In this document: one piece after another, positions 21,648 through 30,307 of the stretch
Position numbering within the stretch: the first letter of the stretch is position 1
Layout of the letters: the number at the start of each line of letters is the position of its first letter
Source: Methylobacterium sp. 77
GTDB taxonomy: Bacteria; Pseudomonadota; Alphaproteobacteria; Rhizobiales; Beijerinckiaceae
Direction: 5' to 3'
Assembly: GCF_000372825.1 (NCBI RefSeq)
Contig: NZ_KB910516.1
Span: 838,011 to 902,010, forward strand
DNA: 64,000 nt
The notes under the pieces: generated by a model
The model's database searches: none
Told to the model about the DNA's origin: nothing
What the model saw: only the letters and a program-made list of their open reading frames with translations
Translations under genes and position numbers: made by a program

Positions 21648-22091
21648 TTGGGACAAGGTTACGACGAGGGAACCGCCCTTCCGTCGGCTCAGGTCGAGCT
21701 GGCGCGGACCTTCGCGGGCTGGCAGGCCGAGCAATTCGACGCCGCCCAATGCCCTATCCGCAACGTTCTGGACCGGACCGGCGACAAATGGTCGATCCTG
21801 ATCCTGACGGCGCTGGCCAGCGGCCCGCATCGGTTCAGTGCGATCCTCCGCATGATCCCCGACATCTCGAAACGCATGCTGACCCAGACGCTGCGCGACC
21901 TCGAACGGGATGGATACATCGGCCGCAAGGTTTTCCCAACCAAGCCGCCAAGCGTGGAGTACCGCCTGACGGTTCTGGGAAGCACGCTCCTGGAGCCGCT
22001 GATCCTCCTGATTCGCTGGGCCGAACGGAGCCACGCGGCCATAAAGGCGGCAAGGTCGCGCTTCGATGCAGACCCGATTCGGGAAGAATGA
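21648..22091 (+). CDS. HxlR-family transcriptional regulator
   Basis: 147 aa winged helix-turn-helix protein. The HxlR/DUF24 signature [18 protein letters not shown] has a conserved N-terminal cysteine (about residue 37) that senses thiol-reactive or quinone stress in HypR/QorR/YodB relatives. The start is TTG 21648, with GAAGGAGG (21633-21640) 7 nt upstream; no ATG fits. Its likely target is the divergent oxidoreductase. It ends 10 nt from the converging crtC. Confidence 0.88.
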   Translation: MGQGYDEGTALPSAQVELARTFAGWQAEQFDAAQCPIRNVLDRTGDKWSILILTALASGPHRFSAILRMIPDISKRMLTQTLRDLERDGYIGRKVFPTKPPSVEYRLTVLGSTLLEPLILLIRWAERSHAAIKAARSRFDADPIREE

Positions 22092-22101
22092 CGCGGGCGC
22101 C

Positions 22102-23001
22102 TCACCCAGCCCGGCGCGGCATCCGGAACGGCAGCATGAACGTCACCAGCGGGTTCCTGAACCGATCCAGCGACAGGCTCTCATGGACCGGGCGCACGCG
22201 CTCGCCATCCAATGTCGAGGCGAGGAGCGAGCGGGCGTAGAACGGCGTATCCTCGAACGTGCGGACCACCTTCGACTGCGCATCGTCGCTGCGGGTGGAG
22301 CGGGGCATGCGCCAGAACCGCGTCGAGGGCAACGCGGCGGCGAGCGGAGGGCGGATGTCGCGGCGCGTGCCGTCGGCGGCGAATCGCAGGGACAGGTTCT
22401 GGCCGCTGCCGTCGCGGCGGCGCACGTCGTAGAGGATCGCGGACCCGTCCTTCAGGTCGGCCCGGCACCAGGTCCAGTCGCTGAACGACGCCTCCAGGGC
22501 GGTGTCGCCGTGGTTGGTGTCGAAATAAGCCGTCCCGCGCCAGGACAGGGACGGGGAATCGAGATCGACCTCCACGGGTGAGGAGGGTGCCATCGGCCAC
22601 CAGCGGTGCTCGCCATGGCCGTCGAGGGTGAAGGTCTGCCGCGTGAAGCCGTTGGGGCGCAGGCGGATCGTTCCGCGAACCCGCGAGGGGATCGGCGCCG
22701 TCACCTCGTCCAGGGTGATGGTCAGGGTCGTCCCATCCCAATCGAGCCCGCTCGGGCCGATCCGGATGTGCGACGCATCCCGGCTCAACGCATCGCGGCC
22801 GCGCTCGGTCATGCAGAATCGGTTGGCGCGCTCCCCGTAGAGGACGACGTTCACGCAGCAATGGTTGAACGGATCGCGGCTCCGATCCAGGGCGTAATAG
22901 GGCGAGAACACGCTGCCGATGAAGGCGATGATGGTCAGCCCTTGCCGGCCGTCCTCACTCAGGGCGTCGACATACCACCAGACGTAGCCGTCTTTTGCCA
23001 C
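22102..23001 (-). CDS. crtC: Acyclic carotenoid 1,2-hydratase CrtC (start uncertain)
   Basis: Adds water to the terminal C1-C2 double bond of neurosporene/lycopene-type carotenoids. Typical CrtC text is visible: WWYVDALSEDGRQGLTIIAF, GSVFSPYYA, NHCCVNVVLYG. The first canonical start is GTG 23001 (299 aa), but the family sequence GPRFDTPV begins upstream of it in the same frame, so a start further into crtD, perhaps with a rare codon, is possible. The gene overlaps the crtD 3' end by at least 43 nt and follows it in one operon. Confidence 0.9.
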   Translation of the reverse strand: MAKDGYVWWYVDALSEDGRQGLTIIAFIGSVFSPYYALDRSRDPFNHCCVNVVLYGERANRFCMTERGRDALSRDASHIRIGPSGLDWDGTTLTITLDEVTAPIPSRVRGTIRLRPNGFTRQTFTLDGHGEHRWWPMAPSSPVEVDLDSPSLSWRGTAYFDTNHGDTALEASFSDWTWCRADLKDGSAILYDVRRRDGSGQNLSLRFAADGTRRDIRPPLAAALPSTRFWRMPRSTRSDDAQSKVVRTFEDTPFYARSLLASTLDGERVRPVHESLSLDRFRNPLVTFMLPFRMPRRAG

Positions 23002-24533
23002 TGGCGTATCGAAGCGCGGCCCGTCGTGCCCAGGTCGTCGAGCAGGCTGTCCGCCGCGATCCGCCCCGATTGTGCCGCCATCGGCACGCCCGGCCCCGGA
23101 TGGACGCTGCCCCCCGCCAGATAGAGACCCGGCAGGGCCGTCCTGGCGCCCGGACGTTTGAACGAGGCCATCCAGCCGTGCGAGGCCCGGCCGTAGAGGG
23201 CGCCCCCCGTGGCCGGAAACAGCCGCTCGAACCCCGCCGGATCGGTCGTCACCGTCCCGAGAGAATCCTCGATCGTCAGCCCGGATTGCGTCAGCTTCCG
23301 GCGCAGATTGGTCTCGCATCTGGCGATCTCCATGGGGTCGAGCGGGCGCTCCAGGCCGAGGGCCGGGGCATTGACGAGGCAGAGCAGGCGCTCCGGCGCG
23401 CCGAGGGCGGAATCGTCGTCGGCGCGGTCCTGGGCGCAGACGTAGACCGTCGGGTCGGCGGGCAGCCGCCCGGCGCGGAGCTCGGCGAATTCGGCGGCGT
23501 AATCGCGCGAGAAGAACACGTTGTGCCGAACCAGCGGGAAGCCCGAAATGCGGGCTTTGGCGCAGAGCGTCACCGCCGAGAGCGAGCGCTCCCCGGGCGG
23601 CACCGCCCCGACGGCGCGTGACGCCCGCGCGCCGAACAGGCCCTTGCCGAGGGCCGCAGCGTCGGCATTGGCCACCACCAGATCCGCCGGGATCCGCTCG
23701 CCATCGGCCAGATCGAGGCCGACGATGCCGCGTCCGTTCTCCACCGCGATCCCGGCCACGTGGGAATTGTAGCGGAAGCGGGCTCCGCGCTCTTCCGCGA
23801 GGTCGGCGATGACCGCGGCGAGACGGCTGAAACCGCCTTCCACATGCCAGACGCCTTCCGATTCCACGTGCGCGACGAGCATCAGCGTCGCCGGAGCCTC
23901 GAACGGCGAGGAGCCGCAATAGGTGGCGTAGCGCCCGAACAGCTGGCGCAGTCGGGGATCTCGGAAATAGTCGCCGAGTGCGCTCCACAGGGTGGTGAAG
24001 GGCTGGATGCGCAACAATCCCCCGAGACCCGACAGGCCGACGCGGCGGCCGAGATCGATCGGGCTCGGGCGTTCGCCCCGGATGAAGGGACGCTCCAGCG
24101 TTCCGTAGACCTCCGCCGCGCGCGCGCAGAATCGGCGGTAGCCATCCTCCTCCCTCGCCCCGGCGAAGGCGCGGATCGCCTCTGCCGAAGCATCGTGATC
24201 GGCAAACAGGTCGAGGCGCTCGCCGTCTCCCCAGGCATGACGGGCGAGGATCGACGCCGGGTGAAGGCGCAAGCGGTCGGACAGGTCGGCGCCGCACTGG
24301 GAAAAGATCTCCTCGAAGACCCAGCGCATGGTGAAGACCGTGGGGCCGGCCTCGACCCTCGACCCTTCGACGGGAACGCTGCGCATCTTGCCGCCGGGCC
24401 CGGCGGCGCGCTCCAGCACCGTGACGTCGAGGCCGGCATGGGCGAGGCGCAGGGCTGCCACCAACCCGCCGATTCCCGCTCCAATCACCGCAACCCGCTT
24501 CGTCGCCACTCTGCCACCGTTCAAAGCCGTCAC
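22959..24533 (-). CDS. crtD: 1-hydroxycarotenoid 3,4-desaturase CrtD
   Basis: FAD-dependent desaturase of the CrtI superfamily acting on 1-hydroxylated intermediates from CrtC. 524 aa. VAVIGAGIGGLVAALRLAHAG near residue 14 (start of the FAD motif), GPGGKMR near 45, and the C-terminal LYLAGGSVHPGPGVPMA near 475. GTG 24533 is used; GTG 24509 is an alternative. The promoter side faces crtE across a shared operator-like element. Confidence 0.92.
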   Translation of the reverse strand: MTALNGGRVATKRVAVIGAGIGGLVAALRLAHAGLDVTVLERAAGPGGKMRSVPVEGSRVEAGPTVFTMRWVFEEIFSQCGADLSDRLRLHPASILARHAWGDGERLDLFADHDASAEAIRAFAGAREEDGYRRFCARAAEVYGTLERPFIRGERPSPIDLGRRVGLSGLGGLLRIQPFTTLWSALGDYFRDPRLRQLFGRYATYCGSSPFEAPATLMLVAHVESEGVWHVEGGFSRLAAVIADLAEERGARFRYNSHVAGIAVENGRGIVGLDLADGERIPADLVVANADAAALGKGLFGARASRAVGAVPPGERSLSAVTLCAKARISGFPLVRHNVFFSRDYAAEFAELRAGRLPADPTVYVCAQDRADDDSALGAPERLLCLVNAPALGLERPLDPMEIARCETNLRRKLTQSGLTIEDSLGTVTTDPAGFERLFPATGGALYGRASHGWMASFKRPGARTALPGLYLAGGSVHPGPGVPMAAQSGRIAADSLLDDLGTTGRASIRQWQKTATSGGMSTP

Positions 24534-24552
24534 CCGTTTCCGTCTTGACGAG

Positions 24553-24570
24553 TGTCAATATTATCTGACA
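24553..24570. promoter_or_regulatory. PpsR/CrtJ-type palindrome between crtD and crtE
   Basis: TGTCAATATTATCTGACA is a full TGTCA-N8-TGACA. It overlaps a second palindrome TTGAC-N4-GTCAA (24545-24558). On the minus strand GATAAT (24566-24561) is a good -10 for crtD, with TTGTAT 18 bp upstream as -35; TATTAT (24559-24564) could serve crtE. One bound repressor would block both. Confidence 0.62.
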
Positions 24571-24610
24571 CTTTGGAATGGCAATACAAAAAGACACAGG
24601 GAGTGGCGCC

Positions 24611-25480
24611 ATGGATGCCAATCGCCGGATCGAGCAGGCGCTCGACGCTGCCGTCGCCCATGCGGAGGCGCCCGGCGCACCGCCGCTCCTGGCGGAAGCC
24701 ATCCGCTACGCCGTCTTTCCCGGTGGCCATCGCATCCGCCCGCGCCTGTGCCTGTCGGTCGCCCGTGCCTGTGGCGACGATGATCCGGCGGCCTCCGACG
24801 CTGCTGCGGCGGCGATCGAACTCCTTCACTGCGCCTCCCTGGTCCATGACGACCTGCCCTGTTTCGACGATGCGCCGATGCGGCGGCAGAAACCCTCGGT
24901 CCACGTGGCCTTCGGCGAACCGCTGGCGGTGCTGACCGGGGACGCCCTGATCGTCAGCGCCTTCGAGACCCTGGCCAGAGGCGCGGCGCGGTCGCCGCAT
25001 CGGCTCGCCTCCCTCGTCGGCCTCGTCGCCCGCGCGGCCGGCTCACCCGCCGGGATCGTCGCCGGTCAGGCTTGGGAATCGGAGCTCAATGTCGGGCTCA
25101 CCGAATATCAGCAGGCCAAGACCGGCGCCCTGTTCGCCGCGGCCACCGTCACCGGAGCTGCGGCGGCGGGGGCGCAGGCCCTGCCGTGGCGCCTCCTCGG
25201 GGAATGCCTCGGCGAGGCCTATCAGGTGGCCGACGACCTGCGCGACGTGGCCTGCCGCCAAGAAGAGGTCGGCAAGCCGGTGGGCCGCGACGCCACATTG
25301 GGCCGTCCGAACGCCGCCGCCTTGCTCGGCATGGGCGGCGCGCTCGCCCGACTCAAGCGCCTGGTGCGCGAGGCCGTGGAAGTCATTCCGGCCTGTCCCG
25401 GCGCGGACGAGCTGCGCGCCGAGATTGAGGCGCAGACACGTCTGTTCCTGCCGGCGAGTCTGGCGCGGGAGATGGCGTGA
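24611..25480 (+). CDS. crtE: Geranylgeranyl diphosphate synthase CrtE
   Basis: Extends farnesyl diphosphate to geranylgeranyl diphosphate for CrtB and for bacteriochlorophyll esterification. Asp-rich motifs HDDLPCFDD (about residue 80) and DDLRD (about 216) are intact, and GGHRIRPRL is near residue 38. The start is ATG 24611, with AGGGAG ending 7 nt upstream, rather than an earlier in-frame ATG at 24578 next to the operator. 289 aa. Confidence 0.94.
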   Translation: MDANRRIEQALDAAVAHAEAPGAPPLLAEAIRYAVFPGGHRIRPRLCLSVARACGDDDPAASDAAAAAIELLHCASLVHDDLPCFDDAPMRRQKPSVHVAFGEPLAVLTGDALIVSAFETLARGAARSPHRLASLVGLVARAAGSPAGIVAGQAWESELNVGLTEYQQAKTGALFAAATVTGAAAAGAQALPWRLLGECLGEAYQVADDLRDVACRQEEVGKPVGRDATLGRPNAAALLGMGGALARLKRLVREAVEVIPACPGADELRAEIEAQTRLFLPASLAREMA

Positions 25481-25492
25481 GCGGAACATACG

Positions 25493-26704
25493 ATGCTCCG
25501 CGTCGATCCCACATGTGAAGCGACGCCCCTCGTGAGCCCTGCTTTCCCCACGAGGGGGGAAAGACTCCACGCATCGTCGTGGCGCGAGCGCTGGCTGGCC
25601 TTCCGCAACCGTACCATCGCCAGCCCGGGCTTCCAGCGCTGGGCCGCCGGCTTCCCTCTGACCCGTGGGATCGCGAGCCGGAACACGCGGTCCCTGTTCG
25701 ATCTCTGCGCCGGGTTCGTCTACTCGCAGACCCTGTTCGCCTGCATCAAACTCGACCTCTTCGCGATCCTCGAACCCGGCCCGCTCAGCGTCCAAACATT
25801 GGCCGAGCGGACATGCCTGAGGCCGGAGAGAGCACTGCGCCTGCTCAAGGCCGCCACCTCGCTCGGACTGCTGCGGCGCCTGCCGGACGAGCGCTTCGCC
25901 CTGGCCGATCTCGGCGCGGCGCTCATCGGCAATCCTTCCGTCGCGGCGATGATCGAGCATCACGCGCTCCTCTACGAGGATCTGCGGGACCCGGTGGCTC
26001 TGCTGCGCGGGGAGGGCGGTGCGAGCCGGCTCGCCACCTACTGGCCCTATGCGGGTCGGGCCGACGACAGCGCGATCCGGGCCGATTCGGTCGCGGATTA
26101 CTCGGCCCTCATGGCCTCGTCCCAATCCCTCATCGCCGAAGACATCCTCGACGCCTATCCGATGCACCGGCACCGCCTTCTCATGGATGTCGGAGGGGGT
26201 GAGGGCGCCTTCCTTCGCGCGGTCATGCAGGCCACGCCCAGTCTCGCCGTCAGGCTGTTCGACCTGCAGGCCGTGGCGGCACGCGCCGCCGAGCGTTTCG
26301 CGGTCGAGAACCTGTCCGACCGTGCCGAAGCCCTGGGCGGCAATTTCCGCACCGGCCCCTTACCGAAGGGAGCCGACGGCATCTCCCTCGTTCGGGTCGT
26401 CCACGACCACGACGACGACACCGTTCGCCACCTGCTGCGCGCCGTCTACGACGCGCTGCCCGATGGCGGGAGCCTTCTGATCGCCGAGCCGATGGCGGGG
26501 ACGCCGGGCGCCGAGCCGATCGCGGACGCGTATTTCGGCTTCTACCTGCTGGCGATGGGCAGCGGTCGCTGCCGAACCTCCGCCGAACTGACGGCGCTTC
26601 TCGCCGAGGCCGGCTTCCAGAACACCCGCGAGATCACCACGCGGCGCCCGCTCCTCACGAGATTGCTGGTGTGCCAGCGAATTGACACGGATGAGCGTAA
26701 GTAA
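25493..26704 (+). CDS. crtF: Hydroxycarotenoid O-methyltransferase CrtF
   Basis: Methylates the C1 hydroxyl of acyclic carotenoids (demethylspheroidene / demethylspirilloxanthin). 403 aa. N-terminal dimerisation winged helix (SLFDLCAGFVYSQTLFACIKLDLF near residue 67) and SAM-binding motif LMDVGGGEGAFLRAV near residue 230. 12 nt after crtE. Its last codons contain one of the two TGT-N12-ACA sites ahead of bchC. Confidence 0.94.
   Translation: MLRVDPTCEATPLVSPAFPTRGERLHASSWRERWLAFRNRTIASPGFQRWAAGFPLTRGIASRNTRSLFDLCAGFVYSQTLFACIKLDLFAILEPGPLSVQTLAERTCLRPERALRLLKAATSLGLLRRLPDERFALADLGAALIGNPSVAAMIEHHALLYEDLRDPVALLRGEGGASRLATYWPYAGRADDSAIRADSVADYSALMASSQSLIAEDILDAYPMHRHRLLMDVGGGEGAFLRAVMQATPSLAVRLFDLQAVAARAAERFAVENLSDRAEALGGNFRTGPLPKGADGISLVRVVHDHDDDTVRHLLRAVYDALPDGGSLLIAEPMAGTPGAEPIADAYFGFYLLAMGSGRCRTSAELTALLAEAGFQNTREITTRRPLLTRLLVCQRIDTDERK
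26670..26687. promoter_or_regulatory. Distal TGT-N12-ACA site upstream of bchC
   Basis: TGTGCCAGCGAATTGACA, inside the crtF 3' end. It fits TGT-N12-ACA but differs at two bases from TGTCA-N8-TGACA, so alone it is weak. It lies exactly 52 bp from the stronger site at 26722, about five helical turns. Confidence 0.4.
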
Positions 26705-26707
26705 GGC

Positions 26708-26739
26708 TTGACGAATAAAAGTGTCTATCTAGGATGACA
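26708..26739 (+). promoter_or_regulatory. bchC promoter with PpsR/CrtJ-type palindrome
   Basis: TTGACG (26708-26713) and TAGGAT (26730-26735), spaced 16 bp, form a plausible sigma-70 promoter. TGTCTATCTAGGATGACA (26722-26739), one base off TGTCA-N8-TGACA, covers the -10. This is the expected geometry for repression of a bch-puf superoperon. The 5' leader to ATG 26806 is about 65 nt. Confidence 0.6.
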
Positions 26740-26805
26740 CATCTAGACCGCGGCGAGACGATCGCGGTCAGATCGGGATCAACGGAAACGGGAGGGTCGA
26801 CACCG

Positions 26806-27741
26806 ATGCACGCTCTCGCCGTCCTCCTCGAGAAGCCCGAACATCTGTCGCTCACCGAGCTCGCCATCGACGCTCCGGGTGAGGCCGATGCCGTGGTGGA
26901 CACCATCTGGAGCGGAATCAGCACCGGCACCGAGCGCCTGCTCTGGTCGGGCCGGATGCCGACCTTCCCCGGCATGGGTTATCCCCTGGTCCCCGGCTAC
27001 GAGTCGGTCGGCGAGGTGGTCGAGGCCGGCCCGGCCTCAGGCCTCGCCGTCGGCCAGCGCGTCTTCGTCCCCGGCGCCCGCTGCTTCGGCACGGTCCGCG
27101 GGCTGTTCGGAGGCGCGGCCTCCCGCCTCGTCAGCGAAGGCTCCCGCCTCGTCCCCATCGATGCGGATCTGGGCGAGCACGGCATCCTGATCGCCCTCGC
27201 CGCGACCGCCTATCACGCGCTGTCGCAGCACGCCGCCGGCCGCTCGCTCATCGTCGGCCACGGTGTTCTCGGGCGGCTTCTCGCCCGACTGACGCGGATC
27301 GCCGGCGGCGAGCCGGTGGTGTGGGAAACGAACGCCGTCCGCGCCGAGGGCTCGCACGGCTACGAGGTGCTGCATCCGGAAGCCGACGAGCGCCGCGATT
27401 ATGGCGCCATCACCGATGTCAGTGGCGACGCCGCGATCCTCGACACCCTGATCGGGCGGCTCAAGCCTGGCGGGGAGATCGTTCTCGCCGGCTTCTACGA
27501 GGCACCCCTCTCATTCGCCTTCCCGCCGGCTTTCCTGCGTGAAGCCCGCATCCGTGTCGCCGCTCAGTGGCGGCCGGACGATCTGGCCGCGGTTCTCACC
27601 CTCATCGAGGGTGGCCGTCTCTCCCTCGACGGCCTGATCACTCATCGCGAACCGGCGGCGCACGCGCCCTCGGCCTATCGCACGGCGTTCGGCGAACCCG
27701 AATGCCTGAAGATGATCCTCGATTGGAGAGCCGCTTCATGA
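26806..27741 (+). CDS. bchC: 3-hydroxyethyl bacteriochlorophyllide a dehydrogenase BchC
   Basis: NAD-dependent oxidation of the C3 1-hydroxyethyl group to acetyl, a late step to bacteriochlorophyllide a. 311 aa, zinc-type alcohol dehydrogenase-like fold: [17 protein letters not shown] near residue 38 and [12 protein letters not shown] near 62. ATG 26806 follows GGGAGG. First gene of bchCXYZ-puf; ATGA overlap with bchX. Confidence 0.95.
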   Translation: MHALAVLLEKPEHLSLTELAIDAPGEADAVVDTIWSGISTGTERLLWSGRMPTFPGMGYPLVPGYESVGEVVEAGPASGLAVGQRVFVPGARCFGTVRGLFGGAASRLVSEGSRLVPIDADLGEHGILIALAATAYHALSQHAAGRSLIVGHGVLGRLLARLTRIAGGEPVVWETNAVRAEGSHGYEVLHPEADERRDYGAITDVSGDAAILDTLIGRLKPGGEIVLAGFYEAPLSFAFPPAFLREARIRVAAQWRPDDLAAVLTLIEGGRLSLDGLITHREPAAHAPSAYRTAFGEPECLKMILDWRAAS

Positions 27742-28724
27742 ACATGCAGCTGAACGGAGCCGCACTCCTGCGCGCCGAAGCCGCCATCGAGCCGGATCCC
27801 GCCCCGGTCTCGGCCACCAAGGAAACGCAGATCATCGCGATCTACGGCAAGGGCGGAATCGGCAAGTCGTTCACGCTAGCCAACCTCAGCTACATGATGG
27901 CCCAGCAGGGCAAGAAGGTCCTGCTCATCGGTTGCGATCCCAAGAGCGACACCACCTCGCTCCTCTTCGGCGGCCGCGCCTGCCCGACCATCATCGAGAC
28001 CTCGACGAAGAAGAAGCTCGCCGGCGAGCAGGTCGCCATCGGCGACGTCTGCTTCAAGCGCGACGGCGTCTACGCCATGGAGCTCGGTGGCCCCGAGGTC
28101 GGGCGCGGCTGCGGCGGACGTGGGATCATCCACGGCTTCGAGTTGCTGGAGAAGCTCGGTTTCCACGAATGGGGCTTCGACTACGTCCTGCTCGATTTCC
28201 TCGGCGACGTGGTCTGCGGCGGCTTCGGCCTGCCGATCGCCCGCGACATGTGCCAGAAAGTCATCGTCGTCGGCTCGAACGACCTGCAATCGCTCTACGT
28301 CGCCAACAACGTCTGCTCGGCGGTCGAATACTTCCGCAAGCTCGGCGGCAATGTCGGCGTCGGCGGCCTCGTCATCAACAAGGACGACGGTACCGGCGAG
28401 GCCCAGGCCTTCGCCGAAGCGGTCGGCATCCCGGTCCTGGCCTCGATCCCGGCCGACGACGACATCCGCAAGAAGAGCGCGAATTACGAGATCATCGGCC
28501 GCCCCGAGAGCCAGTGGGGCTCGCTCTTCGCGGATCTGGCTCAGAACGTCCACGACGCGGCCGCCAACCATCCGACGCCCCTGAGCCAGGACGGTCTGCT
28601 CGGCCTGTTCAAGGGCGAGGCGGTCGGTCGCGGCGTCACCCTGGTCCCAGCCACGTTCGAGGATATGTGCGGCACGACTCAGGTCGTGAAGCCGTCCCTC
28701 GAAGTCGTCTACGACGAGGTCTGA
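27738..28724 (+). CDS. bchX: Chlorophyllide a reductase iron protein BchX
   Basis: NifH-like ATP-dependent reductant for BchY-BchZ, which reduces ring B of chlorophyllide a. 328 aa. P-loop GKGGIGKS at residues 37-44 and cluster ligands Cys125 (GRGCGG) and Cys160 (DVVCGG). The start overlaps the bchC stop. Distinguished from BchL by the N-terminal region and by position. Confidence 0.97.
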   Translation: MNMQLNGAALLRAEAAIEPDPAPVSATKETQIIAIYGKGGIGKSFTLANLSYMMAQQGKKVLLIGCDPKSDTTSLLFGGRACPTIIETSTKKKLAGEQVAIGDVCFKRDGVYAMELGGPEVGRGCGGRGIIHGFELLEKLGFHEWGFDYVLLDFLGDVVCGGFGLPIARDMCQKVIVVGSNDLQSLYVANNVCSAVEYFRKLGGNVGVGGLVINKDDGTGEAQAFAEAVGIPVLASIPADDDIRKKSANYEIIGRPESQWGSLFADLAQNVHDAAANHPTPLSQDGLLGLFKGEAVGRGVTLVPATFEDMCGTTQVVKPSLEVVYDEV

Positions 28725-28729
28725 CGCGC

Positions 28730-30307
28730 ATGGCCGTCACCCTCGACATCGCCGACCTTCGCGCCCGTAAGGAGCGCCCGGCCTCGACACTGGCACCCGC
28801 CCCCCTTCCTGCGGAGGCGGTGAACCTCGCCGCCACCAAGGGCGACGGAATCGGCTGCCATTCCGGCAAGGACGCGATGCGGGCGGCCGCCGAAGCCGCA
28901 GGGATGTCCGAGACGCTGGAGCAGCTCCGAAAAGACTATCCGCAGGGTCCGCACGACCAGCCCCAGAGCATGTGCCCGGCCTTCGGGAGCTTGCGCGTCG
29001 GCCTGCGCATGCGCCGCACCGCGACGATCCTCTCCGGCTCCGCCTGCTGCGTCTACGGGCTCACCTTCACCTCGCATTTCTATGGCGCCAGACGGAGCGT
29101 CGGCTACGTACCGTTCAACTCCGAGACCCTGGTTACCGGCAAGCTGTTCGAGGATATCCGCGAGGCCGTGTTCGAGACGGCCAAGCCCGCCGATTACGAC
29201 GCCGTCGTCGTCATCAACCTCTGCGTTCCGACCGCGTCCGGCGTGCCGCTGCGGCTCCTCCCGAAGGAGATCGACGGGGTCCGGATCATCGGCATCGACG
29301 TGCCCGGCTTCGGCGTGCCGACCCATGCCGAAGCCAAGGACGTGCTCGCCGGCGCCATGCTGAAATTCGCCCGCACCGAGGCCGAACAGGGTCCGGTCCA
29401 GGCGCCCCGCACCGGCCGCTCAGAGCGACCGAGCGTGACGCTCCTCGGCGAGATGTTCCCCGCCGACCCGGTGGTGATCGGCGCGCTGCTGGAGCCGCTC
29501 GGGCTCAGCGCCGGCCCCGTCGTGCCCACCCGCGAATGGCGCGAGCTCTACGCAGCATTGGATTGCGCGGCCGTGGCTGCCATCCACCCGTTCTACACCG
29601 CCTCCATCCGCGAATTCGAACTCGCGGGCCGTCCCATCGTCGGCTCCGCCCCCGTCGGACACGACGGCACCGCCGACTGGCTCGACCGGATCGGTGAGAA
29701 CTGTGCGGTTCCCCGCGCCACGGTCGAGGCCGCCAAGAACCGGCTCCTTCCGATGATCAAGGGCGCCCTCTCGGCGACGCCGATCAAGGGCAGGATCACA
29801 CTCTCCGGCTACGAGGGTTCCGAACTGCTGGTGGGCCGGCTCCTGGTCGAGAGCGGCGCGGATCTGCGCTACGTCGGCACCGCCTGCCCGCGCACCCCCT
29901 ATTCCGAGGCCGATCGCGACTGGCTCGAGGCACGCGGCGTCACGGTGCGCTACCGCGCCTCCCTGGAGGACGACCTGTCCGCCATGCGCGAGTTCCGCCC
30001 GGATCTCGCCATCGGCACGACGCCGGTCGTCCAGGCGGCCAAGGAGATGGCGGTCCCCGCCCTCTACTTCACCAACCTGATCTCCGCCCGGCCGCTCATG
30101 GGTGTCGCCGGAGCCGGATCGCTCGCCAAGGTGATCAACGCGGCGCTCGGCAATCAGCATCGCTTCGACGCCATGCGCGCCTTCTTCGACGGCGTCGGCG
30201 AAGGCCATGCCGCCGGCATCTGGGAAGAGGTGCCGAAGGCCCGCCAGAACGTCGCGTCCCCGAAGCGCGAGAAGCCCTCTCACAATCCGATCGGGGAGAT
30301 GGCCTGA
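28730..30307 (+). CDS. bchY: Chlorophyllide a reductase subunit BchY
   Basis: NifD-like catalytic subunit of chlorophyllide oxidoreductase. 525 aa. Cluster-ligand cysteines in [16 protein letters not shown] and GSACCVYG within the first 110 residues. ATG 28730 lies 5 nt after bchX; the stop shares one base with the bchZ start (TGATG). Confidence 0.96.
   Translation: MAVTLDIADLRARKERPASTLAPAPLPAEAVNLAATKGDGIGCHSGKDAMRAAAEAAGMSETLEQLRKDYPQGPHDQPQSMCPAFGSLRVGLRMRRTATILSGSACCVYGLTFTSHFYGARRSVGYVPFNSETLVTGKLFEDIREAVFETAKPADYDAVVVINLCVPTASGVPLRLLPKEIDGVRIIGIDVPGFGVPTHAEAKDVLAGAMLKFARTEAEQGPVQAPRTGRSERPSVTLLGEMFPADPVVIGALLEPLGLSAGPVVPTREWRELYAALDCAAVAAIHPFYTASIREFELAGRPIVGSAPVGHDGTADWLDRIGENCAVPRATVEAAKNRLLPMIKGALSATPIKGRITLSGYEGSELLVGRLLVESGADLRYVGTACPRTPYSEADRDWLEARGVTVRYRASLEDDLSAMREFRPDLAIGTTPVVQAAKEMAVPALYFTNLISARPLMGVAGAGSLAKVINAALGNQHRFDAMRAFFDGVGEGHAAGIWEEVPKARQNVASPKREKPSHNPIGEMA

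Noticed and set aside
22980..24702. Extension of the crtC reading frame through the whole of crtD
   Set aside because: The upstream part of that frame is Arg/Pro-rich shadow of crtD; CrtC similarity begins only near 23,025.
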